From the NCBI GenBank assembly GCA_033782935.1, contig JAWQEG010003809.1, forward strand, positions 1-64,000: a stretch of 64,000 nt of DNA, read 5' to 3'. This document shows positions 52,601 through 59,879 of the stretch, in pieces (within the stretch, counting starts at the first letter, position 1; every line of letters starts with the position of its first letter). The notes below the pieces were generated by a model. The model searched no databases, was not told the origin of the DNA, and saw only the letters and a list, made by a program, of their open reading frames with translations. This stretch comes from Petrolisthes cinctipes. Lineage: Eukaryota > Arthropoda > Malacostraca > Decapoda > Porcellanidae. The translations under genes were made by a program, and so were the position numbers.

Positions 52601-54676
52601 GATAACTGATATTGGGTGACGTCGACCAACCACAGACAGTGAAATAAAAGTTTTCCTTCAATTCATAAATACTTTCTCTCATTGATGTATTTACTTTTGT
52701 GGATGTTGCCAGAAGCCGCCAATAGTGTTCAGATACATTATTCCCCAACTGTACATAGTCACAAGTTTTGTTGAAGTTTCGAATCATCTGACAACGCTTA
52801 TCCTGCCTCATGCTTTGCTGGAGCTCCTATAAACTCCATCAATCTATTCGAAGTAGATCTTACTATGGCTTGTGACTACTTAAGGGGGAAGTTTTGTGTT
52901 GGTAATTCTGGAGCAACTGATTCCTCCAAACTATTCCAAGCAACAGGATACCATTATTTTTGCTCTTTTGGTCCTGTTTCCTGACATAGGTTGGAGGAAT
53001 CAATGGACTCCAATGTACCAAAAGTGAATTCTCCTCTTAATTATGCACCTTAGTAACATGTTTATCATTATTCCCATCACACTTGTTGCAAGATGTATAT
53101 ACTATTAGAGTTTTCCAAAATACAAAATCATGTCCTATTTCATGTATTCCAACACCATAGAAAATGATATCAAATTCACTTTAATAAATAATAAGCTTAT
53201 ACCCCGTGCTCTGCGTGGATCATCAAGGAAAATGGTGTTCTAAATCTGAATGTGAAATTTAATGCTTATCATCCAAGTAGAATATAGAATGCAATATTGT
53301 ACGTGAATGTCACCGCCGACACGGTAGACACCACTAACATGAATGTTGCCAACATAGTGGTCATCAAAGACATCATAGTCCCAATCATAGTTTAAGGGAT
53401 CCTGAGATGTAGTCAGAAAATTGGAGTTATGTTAGTCCTTCAAATATTGCCACGAAACACCACCTATATGGAAGGAGCTTGTTTCGTGGCGTGGTCAAGA
53501 GGAATCAGAAACCTCCAATTTTCATACACTTTCACAGGGTCCTTAAGGTTCTCTTGCCAGAAATTTTTGCGAACGTACAAACACACATTTACTTTTATTT
53601 ATATCGATTTACTCTTCAGTTAATTATCAAACTAAGTTCTTGCTAAACGCACACAACAGCTGTTTACTTTAAGAAACTGGCACTCCTCCCTTATATATTT
53701 ACTCGTACAGATTTCAGACAATATTTTATCACGGTAGTTCACGATCGAAGCGGAGGTCATGAGAGAAGAAAGACCCCGTAGTTATTTACCTGGTGGAGAA
53801 TCAGGATCAGTAGGGCTGCCTGTAGGGCGGGGCGGAGCCAGACCATCACAGCTCTTCACGTCACACTCTTATACACAACAGAAAGTCACAGTTAATTCGC
53901 GAATGTAAGAGAAGAAAATAACGTCATCTTTTATGCCACTCAAGTGTAGGAAGTAATCTCTAATGGGCGAATTGTAGTGCTGTTGATTAATTTTCTTCAA
54001 ACGATTCAAGGACACAGATTACTTCAGAGTATATTATTTAGTAGACCTGTTTTCTTGCAATGTGTGAAGTAGGCCCCATGTCGCACAAGAGATTACCAAA
54101 CTGATGAAAGATATGTTTTTTCTAGAGACACAAATACGAGGAGCAAAGCCATCCTAGTACACATGGAAACATAGTGATTTGTGGCAAGGAAATATTACGT
54201 GAAGAAATGTATGTACTTTTTTTTTCAATTCAGCGTCAGTGCTCACTCCACTGTTTTTCTTTTTCCATCTTTGTTTTCTGGTGTTTTGGTAGAGGGTTGC
54301 ATGAATCTCCTGTCGTATGGCATAATTATCCTTCACTTTTTCTGTTTTTTATCTGACTTCTTCATAATACTTCTTGTTTTTTCAGCATATGTAAGAAATC
54401 CCAAAACTATTACACTAAAGATCTACAAAACTGGGTAAAATACTTATCTGCAACTTAAAAAGAAAGTAATGGAGGAGAAACGTGTGTGTCAAATAAAGTC
54501 ACAGTATTTATAAGGGAATCACACACACCTTTGGGCTGACTGGTGGTATAATAAGAGTGCCAGGCCAGACGTGGTGAGGTGGTGTTGGTGTTGGTGTTGG
54601 TGAGGCTGGAGACAACAAACCACACTGTCTCTCCGTCCGCTTCCAGGGAACATTTTATCATCGCTTTGCATGGAAT
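32919..54676 (-). CDS. Giant secreted mucin-like protein with 94 x 34-residue repeats (6 exons, 5' incomplete)
   Basis: Minus-strand exons in transcript order: 54676-54529, 53867-53790, 49210-38468, 34777-34629, 34141-34031, 33056-32919. Junction phases match throughout (1, 1, 1, 0, 0), all are GT/AG, and the last exon ends in TAG. About 3,790 residues as modelled. Order: a cysteine-bearing segment (IPCKAMIKCSLEADGETVW); a short Pro-rich piece (CDVKSCDGLAPPRPTG); in the giant exon a segment of about 185 residues with cysteines and a helical stretch (LLRRVEEMRRLVSRA); 94 repeats of 34 residues (core EPGTQPSGETTPTPTEQTG) with 9 Thr, 4 Ser, 4 Pro and 7 Glu per unit and no Cys or aromatic residues; a Ser/Thr linker; then helical, coiled-coil-like sequence continuing through the last exons (KAELEEELKQLVEMKRQV). 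Known: Thr/Ser/Pro tandem arrays in secreted proteins are typically O-glycosylated mucin domains. Inferred: secreted, oligomerising through its C-terminal helices, acting in a surface or cuticle-lining matrix. No transmembrane helix is seen. I recognise no named family. The exon carrying the initiator Met was not identified. Confidence 0.72.
33500..33665. mobile_element. TTAA-family fold-back element in intron 5 of the mucin-like gene
   Basis: Core halves GCTGTTTCCTCCAAATTATA and GTCATAGTTTGGAGGAATTC with GAAACAG at the hinge; right arm CCTCCACTTCACCAACAAAA. Terminal TTAAs lost. Confidence 0.6.
33785..34015. repeat. 50-60 bp minisatellite in intron 5
   Basis: Four copies of a unit containing GAGTCATTAAAGATAGGAGT, ATATGAATGAGTGACTAAAT and AGTACATAT. 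It ends about 15 bp from the donor of the 34141-34031 exon. Confidence 0.85.
34031..34141 (-). CDS. Mucin-like gene, penultimate exon
   Basis: 37 codons, phase 0 at both ends, acceptor GGTTGGCAG, donor AGCCAG then GTGAGA. Encodes VARGSKHLSSEEDVETSALM to MAQMSTLFSQ. Confidence 0.6.
34444..34620. repeat. (CA)n and (CT)n microsatellites in intron 4
   Basis: (AC)n at 34448-34467, CACA-rich 34545-34560 and (CT)n at 34561-34618, ending about nine bases from the exon donor at 34628. Confidence 0.92.
34629..34777 (-). CDS. Mucin-like gene, fourth recognised exon
   Basis: 149 nt: two bases completing a codon from the giant exon (G plus CG), then 49 codons, phase 0 out. Acceptor TGTTCTAAG, donor CTCCAG then GTATGT. 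Encodes ECSRSEIGLVESLRGLESS to CAAQQTVAAFLQ. Confidence 0.62.
34840..35225. repeat. 70-85 bp minisatellite in intron 3
   Basis: Five degenerate copies containing CATTTCAGTATATTAGAAA, TAGCAGTTAGTATTCTGTTA and a TATTA-rich segment. Confidence 0.82.
35226..38467. other. Rest of intron 3 of the mucin-like gene
   Basis: A short direct duplication, CCGCGGGTGA and GAGAATTCTCAACA, occurs at 35449-35475 and 35496-35520. Degenerate CCTAACC motifs occur near 36550-36620. No exon-like frame, element or long repeat is recognised in the remaining 3 kb. Confidence 0.5.
38468..49210 (-). CDS. Mucin-like gene, giant repeat exon (10,743 nt)
   Basis: Open throughout: 2 nt, 3,580 codons, 1 nt. The acceptor is ATATTACAG and the donor is TCAG then GTGAGTAA, so the TAA seen just after it is intronic. 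The reading frame extends upstream of any ATG (through CNSTRNHPKLQDVF), which is why the acceptor rather than an internal start is chosen. Before the array lie about 185 residues with five Cys; after it a Ser/Thr linker (TSSVSSGVESTTEEGESS) and a helical region with one Cys (IEDFNKRLSDLTIEIEYV, then KEKLETFKILTSNLETLLKE). Confidence 0.88.
39061..48648 (-). repeat. 94 x 102-bp coding tandem array
   Basis: The distance between equivalent bases of the first and last unit is 9,588 = 94 x 102 exactly, so no net frame-breaking indel has occurred. Two main unit types alternate irregularly: one ending PTEQTGESTK and one ending PAEPTGGSTK. Minor variants include PSPTEQ, TEQTSEST, STVEPGT, STTEPGT and EQPGTQPSG. 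Confidence 0.95.
49211..49445. other. Intron 2 of the mucin-like gene, acceptor-proximal part
   Basis: T-rich on the minus strand next to the acceptor. No exon. Leads into the 3' tail of the LINE remnant. Confidence 0.5.
49446..51985 (-). pseudogene. Non-LTR retrotransposon (LINE) remnant, reverse transcriptase region
   Basis: Read on the minus strand from 51985: KNCSSILSPCLGKLFRLCLS, a fingers/palm block with PSNYGLIALMSCL, a segment with GVPQGSALSPTLF (about 51390-51430; the conserved G-x-P-Q-G-x-x-L-S-P block), SYADDSTLHY (about 51275-51305; catalytic Y-A-D-D) and a C-terminal LYRGLIRPCMEYGSQVWSGS block (about 50870-50925). The layout is Jockey/CR1-like. The blocks lie in different frames with stops, so it is dead. 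The DNA upstream of the RT (endonuclease) is missing. Its 3' tail is interrupted at 49499 by a 990-bp element. A second tail copy sits at 55965-56475. Confidence 0.88.
49501..50490. mobile_element. 990-bp element with 355-bp terminal inverted repeats and TA target duplication
   Basis: Arm 1 (49501-49855) and arm 2 (50136-50490) are each 355 bp and nearly perfect inverted copies; the one difference I noticed is near the tips (TAGTCGTGGC versus TAGTCATGGC). A 280-bp AT-rich centre has no reading frame. TA flanks both sides (49499-49500 and 50491-50492). The uninterrupted LINE tail at about 55995-56020 gives the matching empty site (GAGATGCCTA then ATACATTGTG-like sequence). TA flanks fit a Tc1/mariner-type or other TA-targeting transposase acting in trans. 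Confidence 0.85.
51986..52327. other. Intron 2 sequence between LINE remnant and TA-flanked elements
   Basis: GA-rich on the plus strand at 52018-52105 and TATATATATA at 52018-52026. No exon recognised. Confidence 0.45.
52330..52496. mobile_element. TA-flanked short element (167 bp)
   Basis: Left arm CACTCGCAATCCAAAATATG and right arm AATTTTGGATTGTGAGTG are inverted copies; TA at 52328-52329 and 52497-52498. The inner part GGATAAGCGTTGT, then ATTCGAAACTTCA, reappears inverted at 52770-52805. Confidence 0.72.
52499..52751. mobile_element. Tc1-like short element (253 bp)
   Basis: Left arm CAGTTGCGGAATAAAGTATC then TGGACACC; the right arm is its inverted copy ending TTATTCCCCAACTG. Arms of about 50 bp. 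TA at 52497-52498 (shared with the previous element) and 52752-52753. The end sequence resembles typical Tc1-like termini (CAGT, then AAGTAT-TGGACACC). Confidence 0.78.
52880..53040. mobile_element. TTAA fold-back element, type I ends, reverse orientation (161 bp)
   Basis: TTAA at 52880-52883 and 53037-53040. Left end TTAAGGGGGAAGTTTTGTG; outer arm GTGTTGGTAATTCTGGAGC pairs with GACTCCAATGTACCAAAAG. Core halves CTGATTCCTCCAAACTATTC and CTGACATAGGTTGGAGGAAT. Confidence 0.83.
53392..53546. mobile_element. TTAA fold-back element, type II ends (155 bp)
   Basis: TTAA at 53392-53395 and 53543-53546. Left TTAAGGGATCCTGAGATG, right CTTTCACAGGGTCCTTAA. Core halves CCTTCAAATATTGCCACGAA and CTTGTTTCGTGGCGTGGTCA. 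Same length as 28481-28635 but inserted in the other orientation. Confidence 0.83.
53790..53867 (-). CDS. Mucin-like gene, second recognised exon (open in two frames)
   Basis: 78 nt, phase 1 at both ends, acceptor TTGTGTATAAG, donor CCACCAG then GTAAAT. In the frame that links both neighbours it encodes CDVKSCDGLAPPRPTG, then SPTDPDSPP. A second frame starts with ATG at 53847 and reads as a hydrophobic leader (MVWLRPALQAALLILILHQ) that would end at phase 0 and hit a stop soon after entering the giant exon. Confidence 0.55.
54529..54676 (-). CDS. Mucin-like gene, first recognised exon
   Basis: 148 nt, phase 0 in and 1 out. Acceptor GACCCCACAG, donor CAAAG then GTGTGT. Encodes IPCKAMIKCSLEADGETVWF to WHSYYTTSQPK. 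The in-frame sequence just upstream is a CTG run (poly-Leu then PVTPQ) that looks like a signal-peptide core but has no ATG before an upstream TGA. Confidence 0.55.
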
Positions 54677-54689
54677 CTGTGGGGTCACC

Positions 54690-54690
54690 G

Positions 54691-54725
<35 letters not shown>

Positions 54726-54727
54726 GA
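54690..54727. repeat. (CAG)n microsatellite
   Basis: About eleven CAG triplets on plus (CTG on minus), directly upstream of the first recognised exon of the mucin-like gene. Confidence 0.92.
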
Positions 54728-54865
54728 TGTAGTGGATGTATGTCACTAATAACCCTGAAAACCCCCAAACCAAACACCCCTTCTGTCTCCTCCTTCCCCT
54801 TCTTCCCCCAAACCAAATAGCACTCTGTCTTCTCCTTACCCTCCTCCCCCCAAAACATCTGTACA

Positions 54866-55315
54866 CTAACTACACCTTCGTTTACTCAGCTTGTATCGAA
54901 TTCTGAATGCAAACATATGAAGCGAGGCTATGACGAGGACATTCAGTGTTTGTGAAAGAGCCTCAAGTGGGAATCTGATGGCCTGTAATGTAGTAAAGGT
55001 AAACAAGGTGTCAGGTCCACCACACTTGTCTACACTGAGGACCTGACGACCTGACAGTGGAAGGATACGTATGCTTTTTCTCCCTGGTAATAATTTTAAT
55101 GTAGACGTTGACAACTGGATTGCGCAATTAATGTTTGATGACCAATAAACAGAGCACTTGATGGCACCATGGAAATTTACCACCGATGTCAAAATAGAAG
55201 CACACGATGCATGGATACTCTTGACACGCTCAGGGACAAGTGCCGTTCTCTTCTCTCTTTCTGTATCTGCTAAGAAGAGGATAGTAGTTGTCTCCTGAAC
55301 TACCAATAATGGCAC
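54866..55315 (-). other. Orphan open frame, 149 codons, function unknown
   Basis: A minus-strand frame of unbiased composition (unlike the repeat frames), with a hydrophobic stretch near the end (LNVLVIASLHMFAF) and a basic C-terminus (RIRYKLSKRRCS). I recognise no family. It lies upstream of the mucin-like exons on the same strand. An internal acceptor-like CATTACAG occurs near 54985. It could be an exon, part of an old element, or chance. Confidence 0.25.
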
Positions 55316-55964
55316 TTTAGTCTGTTGGGTTATTACCTGGATTGACTACTTGATGATTGCTATTCCTGCACTGTCATTCAAAAGGTTATCTTGTTGTCTC
55401 AAACTTTCATTCCGTCCATCCAAAGAGCAAAAAGATACACGCCATGATACGCCAAGATACACCAAGATACGAAGTGTGGATAAACATAATATTTTTTTAT
55501 TTAACCAACCGAGAAAAAATAATAAAGAAGACTAGTATTAATAATGATAGTCTATATAATTATATGTGATCGAATTCCCAAAGGAGAAACTCAAAATTCT
55601 GTTGGAAAGGTTGTTCATACATACTCACGTAGAATCAATATTTGTCTGGGCTCAGGTGTATCTGCATGACCTTAACAGGTTAGCATGACGTACTTTCTTG
55701 AAACTCGCATGTAATTTCCTCTTTTCATGTGGCCTGTACTTAGAATACCGACACGTGAGGCGAGCCGCAGACGACAGAAAGACTCGAAACTGACCTTGTA
55801 GAAGTTGTTGCTGATGTCGTATAACATAGACGTATACGATATTGCAAAAGGTTAACTGTCTCATATATTATAATTAAATTATTCTTATTTAGGAGACGAG
55901 AGGTTCTTTTTCTATATTGAGGAAGAGAGGCTGCTTAATGTCCTCACCTACTAAGTAATACAAG
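55316..55964. other. Unrecognised stretch
   Basis: Short frames only, with (CCAAGATACA)-like duplication at 55447-55472. No element or repeat of note. Confidence 0.45.
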
Positions 55965-56475
55965 CGAGAGGTCCAAAATTATGTCCAATTTCGTTTGAGA
56001 TGCCTAAATACATTGTGTTTGAAGGAGCATAAGTCTAGTAAGGGAGAATAATTGATGGAGGAAAAGTGTTCCAAAGTTGACCAGTTGTGTATATGAAAGA
56101 CTGAGTGTGTCGGTCAACTCTTACATTAGGGAGTTAGACAGAAAAGGGTGAAATCGAGTGTCTTGGCGAGTATTGTATGCTCTCCTAAGGGGAGGAAGCA
56201 TACATTGAGAGAGTTCAAAATAACAATGTCCAGTGTAATAATGATAGAAGAGAGAAAGTGATGCAACTTTGCGATGAAGAGAAAGAGGTTGTATTAAATC
56301 AATAAGAAGGTGAGAGTTGATGAGACGAAAGGCCTTTGATTTTAACCTGTCTAGGAGTGTTGTGAAGGTTGAGCCACCCCACACATGAGAGCCATATATA
56401 CTCCATACAGGGGCGGATGAGACCCCTATACAAAGACTGCAACTGTGTGGGGGTGAAGTATTCACAGCACACCCA
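55965..56475 (-). pseudogene. 5'-truncated LINE tail (second copy)
   Basis: On the minus strand, LYRGLIRPCMEY (about 56395-56435) and WGGSTFTTLLDRLKSKAFR (about 56330-56390) repeat the C-terminal RT block of 50506-50960 with frameshifts. The 3' part GAGAGGTCCAAAATTATGTC, then CAATTTCGTTTGAGATGCCT, matches the tail at 49460-49500. 5' truncation is typical of LINE insertion. Confidence 0.82.
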
Positions 56476-56613
56476 AGAGTCTGAAAATTGGAGATAAATG
56501 AGTCCTTCAAATATTGCCACGAAACACTACCTATATGGAAAAAGCTTGCTTCGTGGGATAATCAGGAGGAATCAGAAGCCACCAATTCCCATACACGATC
56601 ACAGGGTCCTTTA
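56475..56613. mobile_element. TTAA-family fold-back element, type II, damaged ends
   Basis: Core halves CCTTCAAATATTGCCACGAA and GCTTCGTGGGATAATCAGGA; right end CGATCACAGGGTCCTTTAG, where the terminal TTAA has become TTAG. The left end is replaced by the LINE tail. Confidence 0.65.
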
Positions 56614-56772
56614 GGGGAGATTTTATTTCTGGTGAATTGGAAGACAACTGATTCCACCAAACTATGCCACGAAACAGATCCTCTATTAGTAACATTGAAG
56701 GCGTGTGTTTATGGCGATAGTTTGGAGGAATCAGAGACCTTCCAATTCACCAATAACAGAATCTCCCCTTAA
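56610..56772. mobile_element. TTAA fold-back element, type III ends (163 bp)
   Basis: Left TTAGGGGAGATTTTATTTCT, right AACAGAATCTCCCCTTAA (TTAA at 56769-56772). Outer arm GGTGAATTGGAAGACAACTG pairs with AGACCTTCCAATTCACCAA; core CCAAACTATGCCACGAAACA and GGCGATAGTTTGGAGGAATC. Confidence 0.78.
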
Positions 56773-56940
56773 GCTACCATGTGATCGTGTATGAGATTTT
56801 GGAGGCTTCTGATTCCTCCTGGCGATGCCACGAAACAAGCTCCTTCCATATACAATAGGTGGTGTTTCGTAGCAAAATTTGAAGGACTAATTTATCTCCA
56901 ATTTTCTGACTACATCACAGGGTTCCTTAAATGAGCTTCA
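56769..56940. mobile_element. TTAA fold-back element, type II ends (172 bp), chained
   Basis: TTAA 56769-56772 (shared) and 56937-56940. Left end TTAAGCTACCATGTGATCG, right end CATCACAGGGTTCCTTAA. Core halves GATTCCTCCTGGCGATGCCA and GTGTTTCGTAGCAAAATTTG. Confidence 0.8.
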
Positions 56941-57041
56941 GTAAGTATGAGACTACAGGAAAAACGTTGTAATTGGTTTACTGGTTTGTCAGATGATTCA
57001 AAACCACAACAAACCCTGGATATTTATGAAGGGGAAATGTA

Positions 57042-57205
57042 CAGTCACGAGCACTAATAAGTATTCAGGTGTGCTTCGAATACTTAGAGACAGTACTGTA
57101 AATAAAATAAATGCACAATAAGATCTCCCTTGGATTTAGTTCGTTAGTGAATTGGACTGTTCAAAGCTTCAACCAAAGCTGTATACTTATTAGTGCTCGT
57201 GACTG
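57042..57205. mobile_element. TA-flanked Tc1-like short element (164 bp)
   Basis: Left CAGTCACGAGCACTAATAAG and right CTTATTAGTGCTCGTGACTG are perfect inverted complements; TA at 57040-57041 and 57206-57207. Same family as 13607-13770. Confidence 0.85.
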
Positions 57206-57207
57206 TA

Positions 57208-57422
57208 CAGCCATGGTTGAAAGTCCATGAGAATGAGTGTACAGCTATCTCTTGTAAATCTAAGATAAAATAATGTGCCATAACAACATTACTAACAATT
57301 CTTTGAGCTGCGACCTACCCTAGTAGAGGGGTGTGGAAACTTATCTTATTTGAACTCTCTGCCAAGTATCGGCTGTGGCTTTGCACCATCACCACATGCT
57401 CATGGACTTTCAACCATGACTG
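57208..57422. mobile_element. TA-flanked short element (215 bp), chained
   Basis: Left CAGCCATGGTTGAAAGTCCA and right TGGACTTTCAACCATGACTG are inverted copies; shares TA 57206-57207 with the previous element and ends at TA 57423-57424. Confidence 0.85.
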
Positions 57423-57425
57423 TAC

Positions 57426-57583
57426 TCTATTGAAAACTTGGAGGGCTACTAATTTCTCCAAAGTATCCTACGAAACAGATCCCCCTTTAAAATAACCTTG
57501 AGGTGGTCGGTTTCCTGGCATATATATATAGTTAGGAGGAATCAACAGCCCTCCAATTTGAACACAAGTGAGAATCCCCTTAA
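57426..57583. mobile_element. TTAA fold-back element, decayed left end
   Basis: Core halves CTAATTTCTCCAAAGTATCC and GTTTCCTGGCATATATATAT then AGTTAGGAGGAATC; right end GTGAGAATCCCCTTAA (TTAA 57580-57583). Left terminus not visible. Confidence 0.65.
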
Positions 57584-57740
57584 GGTGGTAATTCGCTTTT
57601 GTTACATTGGAGTGCCTTGATTCCTCCAAAGTATGCCAGGAAACAGGACCAGATGCACACAAATAATGGGCTACTGTTGCTTGGAATAGTTTGTAGGATT
57701 CAGTTGCTCCAGATTTACCAACATATAACTTCCCCCTTAA
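57580..57740. mobile_element. TTAA fold-back element, type I ends (161 bp), chained
   Basis: TTAA 57580-57583 (shared) and 57737-57740. Close copy of 2763-2923. It is followed by TGCTCGTGACTGTACA, the end of a TA-flanked Tc1-like element, suggesting insertion into that element. Confidence 0.83.
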
Positions 57741-57899
57741 TGCTCGTGACTGTACACCTTGCCATCTATAGTCCAAGGTTTACGAGGTGAATGAGAGAAC
57801 GAATTACAAGGTTCCTGCTGCTTAGTTCAAATCGTAAATTTTCGCCTCAGCAAACACAGCCGTGCTTGCTACGTCTACCAATAACATACCGAACTGGAT

Positions 57900-58064
57900 T
57901 TAAGGGGAGGGTATAGTTCATCATGACATTTTTGGAGATATTGATTCCTCCAAACTATTCCCAGCAACAGGCCGTCATTACTTTTGTTACTCTGGTCCTG
58001 TTTCCTGGTATACTTTGGAGGAATCAAGGCACTCTAATGTACCAAAAATATACTCTCCCCTTAA
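57900..58064. mobile_element. TTAA fold-back element (165 bp)
   Basis: TTAA 57900-57903 and 58061-58064. Left TTAAGGGGAGGGTATAG, right TATACTCTCCCCTTAA. Core halves TTGATTCCTCCAAACTATTC and CTGGTATACTTTGGAGGAAT. Confidence 0.83.
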
Positions 58065-58103
58065 GGGAATGTGTGTTCGTGTTGAAGGTATATGTTATGT
58101 TAG

Positions 58104-58104
58104 A

Positions 58105-58135
<31 letters not shown>

Positions 58136-58150
58136 TGTGTGTGTGTGTGT
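58104..58150. repeat. (TG)n microsatellite
   Basis: TG repeat with one TA interruption. Confidence 0.92.
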
Positions 58151-58304
58151 TCAGCTTGACGTCAGAGGGTTGTGAAAGAGGCAAATGAAGTTCAAACAGT
58201 CGCGACACAGATACACAAACAGAGAGACACCTGTCATATTACACTGTACACACACATATATACATACATACATGCATATATATCTTCATGCTCATTTAAT
58301 ATCT

Positions 58305-59120
58305 ATCTCTCCACTTTCCTCCTTTTTCCTCTTTATTCCTTCATTTCATTCCTCCTTCCCTCCCTCCATCCATCTCTCCACCTCCCTCTTTTTTCCTCTT
58401 TATTCCTTCATTTCATTCCTCCTTCCCTCCCTCCATCCATCTCTCCACCTTCCTCTTTCTTCCTCTTCATTCCTTCATTTCATATCTCCTTCGTTCCCTC
58501 CATGCATCTCTCTCTCCACCTTCCTCTTTTTTCCCTCTTCATTCCTTTATTTCATTCCTCCCTCCCTCCCTCCTTTCTCTTTCTCTCTATTCTATTCCTT
58601 TCCTCTTACTTGTTCTTGTATTCCAGTGAAATATATATATACCTTCCTTTCCTCTCTGTCTCATTCTTATTCCTTCATTTCATTCCTCCCCTCCGTCAAC
58701 CTCTCCCACCCTTCTCTTCTTCCTTATTCAATTCCTCTCCTCTTACTTATTCTTCCATTCCAACGCAATAAGTCTAGCTACCTTCCCTGTCTCTTTGTCT
58801 CATTCTTATTCCTTCATTTCCTTCCTCCCCTCCATCACCCTCTCCCACCCTTCACTTCCTCCTTATTCCATTCTTTTCCTCTTACTTATTCTTCCATTCC
58901 AACGCAATATGTCTACCTTCCCTGTCTCTCTGTCTCATTCTTATTCCTTCATTTCCTTCCTCCCCTCCATCACCCTCTCCCACCCTCCTCTTCTTACTTA
59001 TTCCATTCTTTTCCTCTTACTTATTCTTCCATTCCAAAACAATATGTCTACCTTCCCTGTCTCTTTATCTCATTCTTATTCCTTCATTTCCTTCCTCCCC
59101 TCCGTCACCCTCTCCTGTGC
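58305..59120. repeat. CT-rich compound minisatellite
   Basis: 58305-58580: four copies of a unit of about 70 bp (CTCTTTATTCCTTCATTTCA, TTCCTCCTTCCCTCCCTCC). 58640-59120: four copies of a unit of about 130 bp (CTCATTCTTATTCCTTCATT, CCATCACCCTCTCCCACCC, CTTACTTATTCTTCCATTCC). The long plus-strand Ser/Phe/Leu frames are repeat artefacts. Confidence 0.88.
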
Positions 59121-59214
59121 ATTCATCTCCAGTTTATATATCTCCTCTTTTTACTTAATGATCACTCACTTGTTCGTCTATTTGCATTACTGACCTCACC
59201 ACCAAAAGGGTTTC

Positions 59215-59510
59215 TTTAGTACAAGCCCCAACCAACACTCTGGGGAACGTTGCCGCTAAAGACCACCAAGTTAGGTTACATAAGTGTATATAGATGGTGA
59301 ATAGATGATGTCTTGTAATTAATAACAGTAAATAAAAATGAATAACATTGGTGATAATATCTGGAAAAGGATTGAGTTAGTGATTGGCGCCGCAACAGCA
59401 AGGTCATATGGCGTCCGAGGAAGAAGGGACAGTTGGAGAAGTGAAAGCCCCTTTGAGTCGCCTTGTGATATGGAAAAAAAAAAAATGTAAATAATAATAA
59501 ACCAAGCGAC

Positions 59511-59589
<79 letters not shown>

Positions 59590-59850
59590 GTAATAGTAAT
59601 AATAATGATAAACCAAGCCACAATGATAATAATGTCAGTGATAATAATAATAATGATAATAATAAGAAACCAAGCGACAATGATAATAATAATAATAATA
59701 ATGATAATAATAATAATAATAATAATAGAGGCAGAATAAAAAGTATATAGGTAATCAAATAATGACTAGTATAGAGGTTAAATATAAACTTTGCAATATG
59801 ACATAGCAAACTAGGGGCTAAGACACTTGGGAAATTGTGTGAGATAGAAT
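59215..59850 (-). repeat. LINE 3'-tail repeat, copy A
   Basis: Contains CAACACTCTGGGGAACGTTG and GCTAAAGACCACCAAGTTA at one end and AAACTAGGGGCTAAGACACT at the other, all recurring in the same order in copy B. A large (AAT)n expansion (59512-59728) sits in the middle. Confidence 0.72.
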
Positions 59851-59879
59851 TATTTTTTTGTTTTTTTACGTTCTTTATT

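Noticed and set aside
55788..55793. TCAGTT on the minus strand, matching the arthropod initiator consensus, as promoter of the mucin-like gene
   Set aside because: A single six-base match is expected by chance; no downstream element or transcript evidence was seen.
58172..59219. 199- and 344-codon Ser/Phe/Leu frames that look like membrane proteins
   Set aside because: The hydrophobic periodicity comes from the 70- and 130-bp CT-rich repeats.
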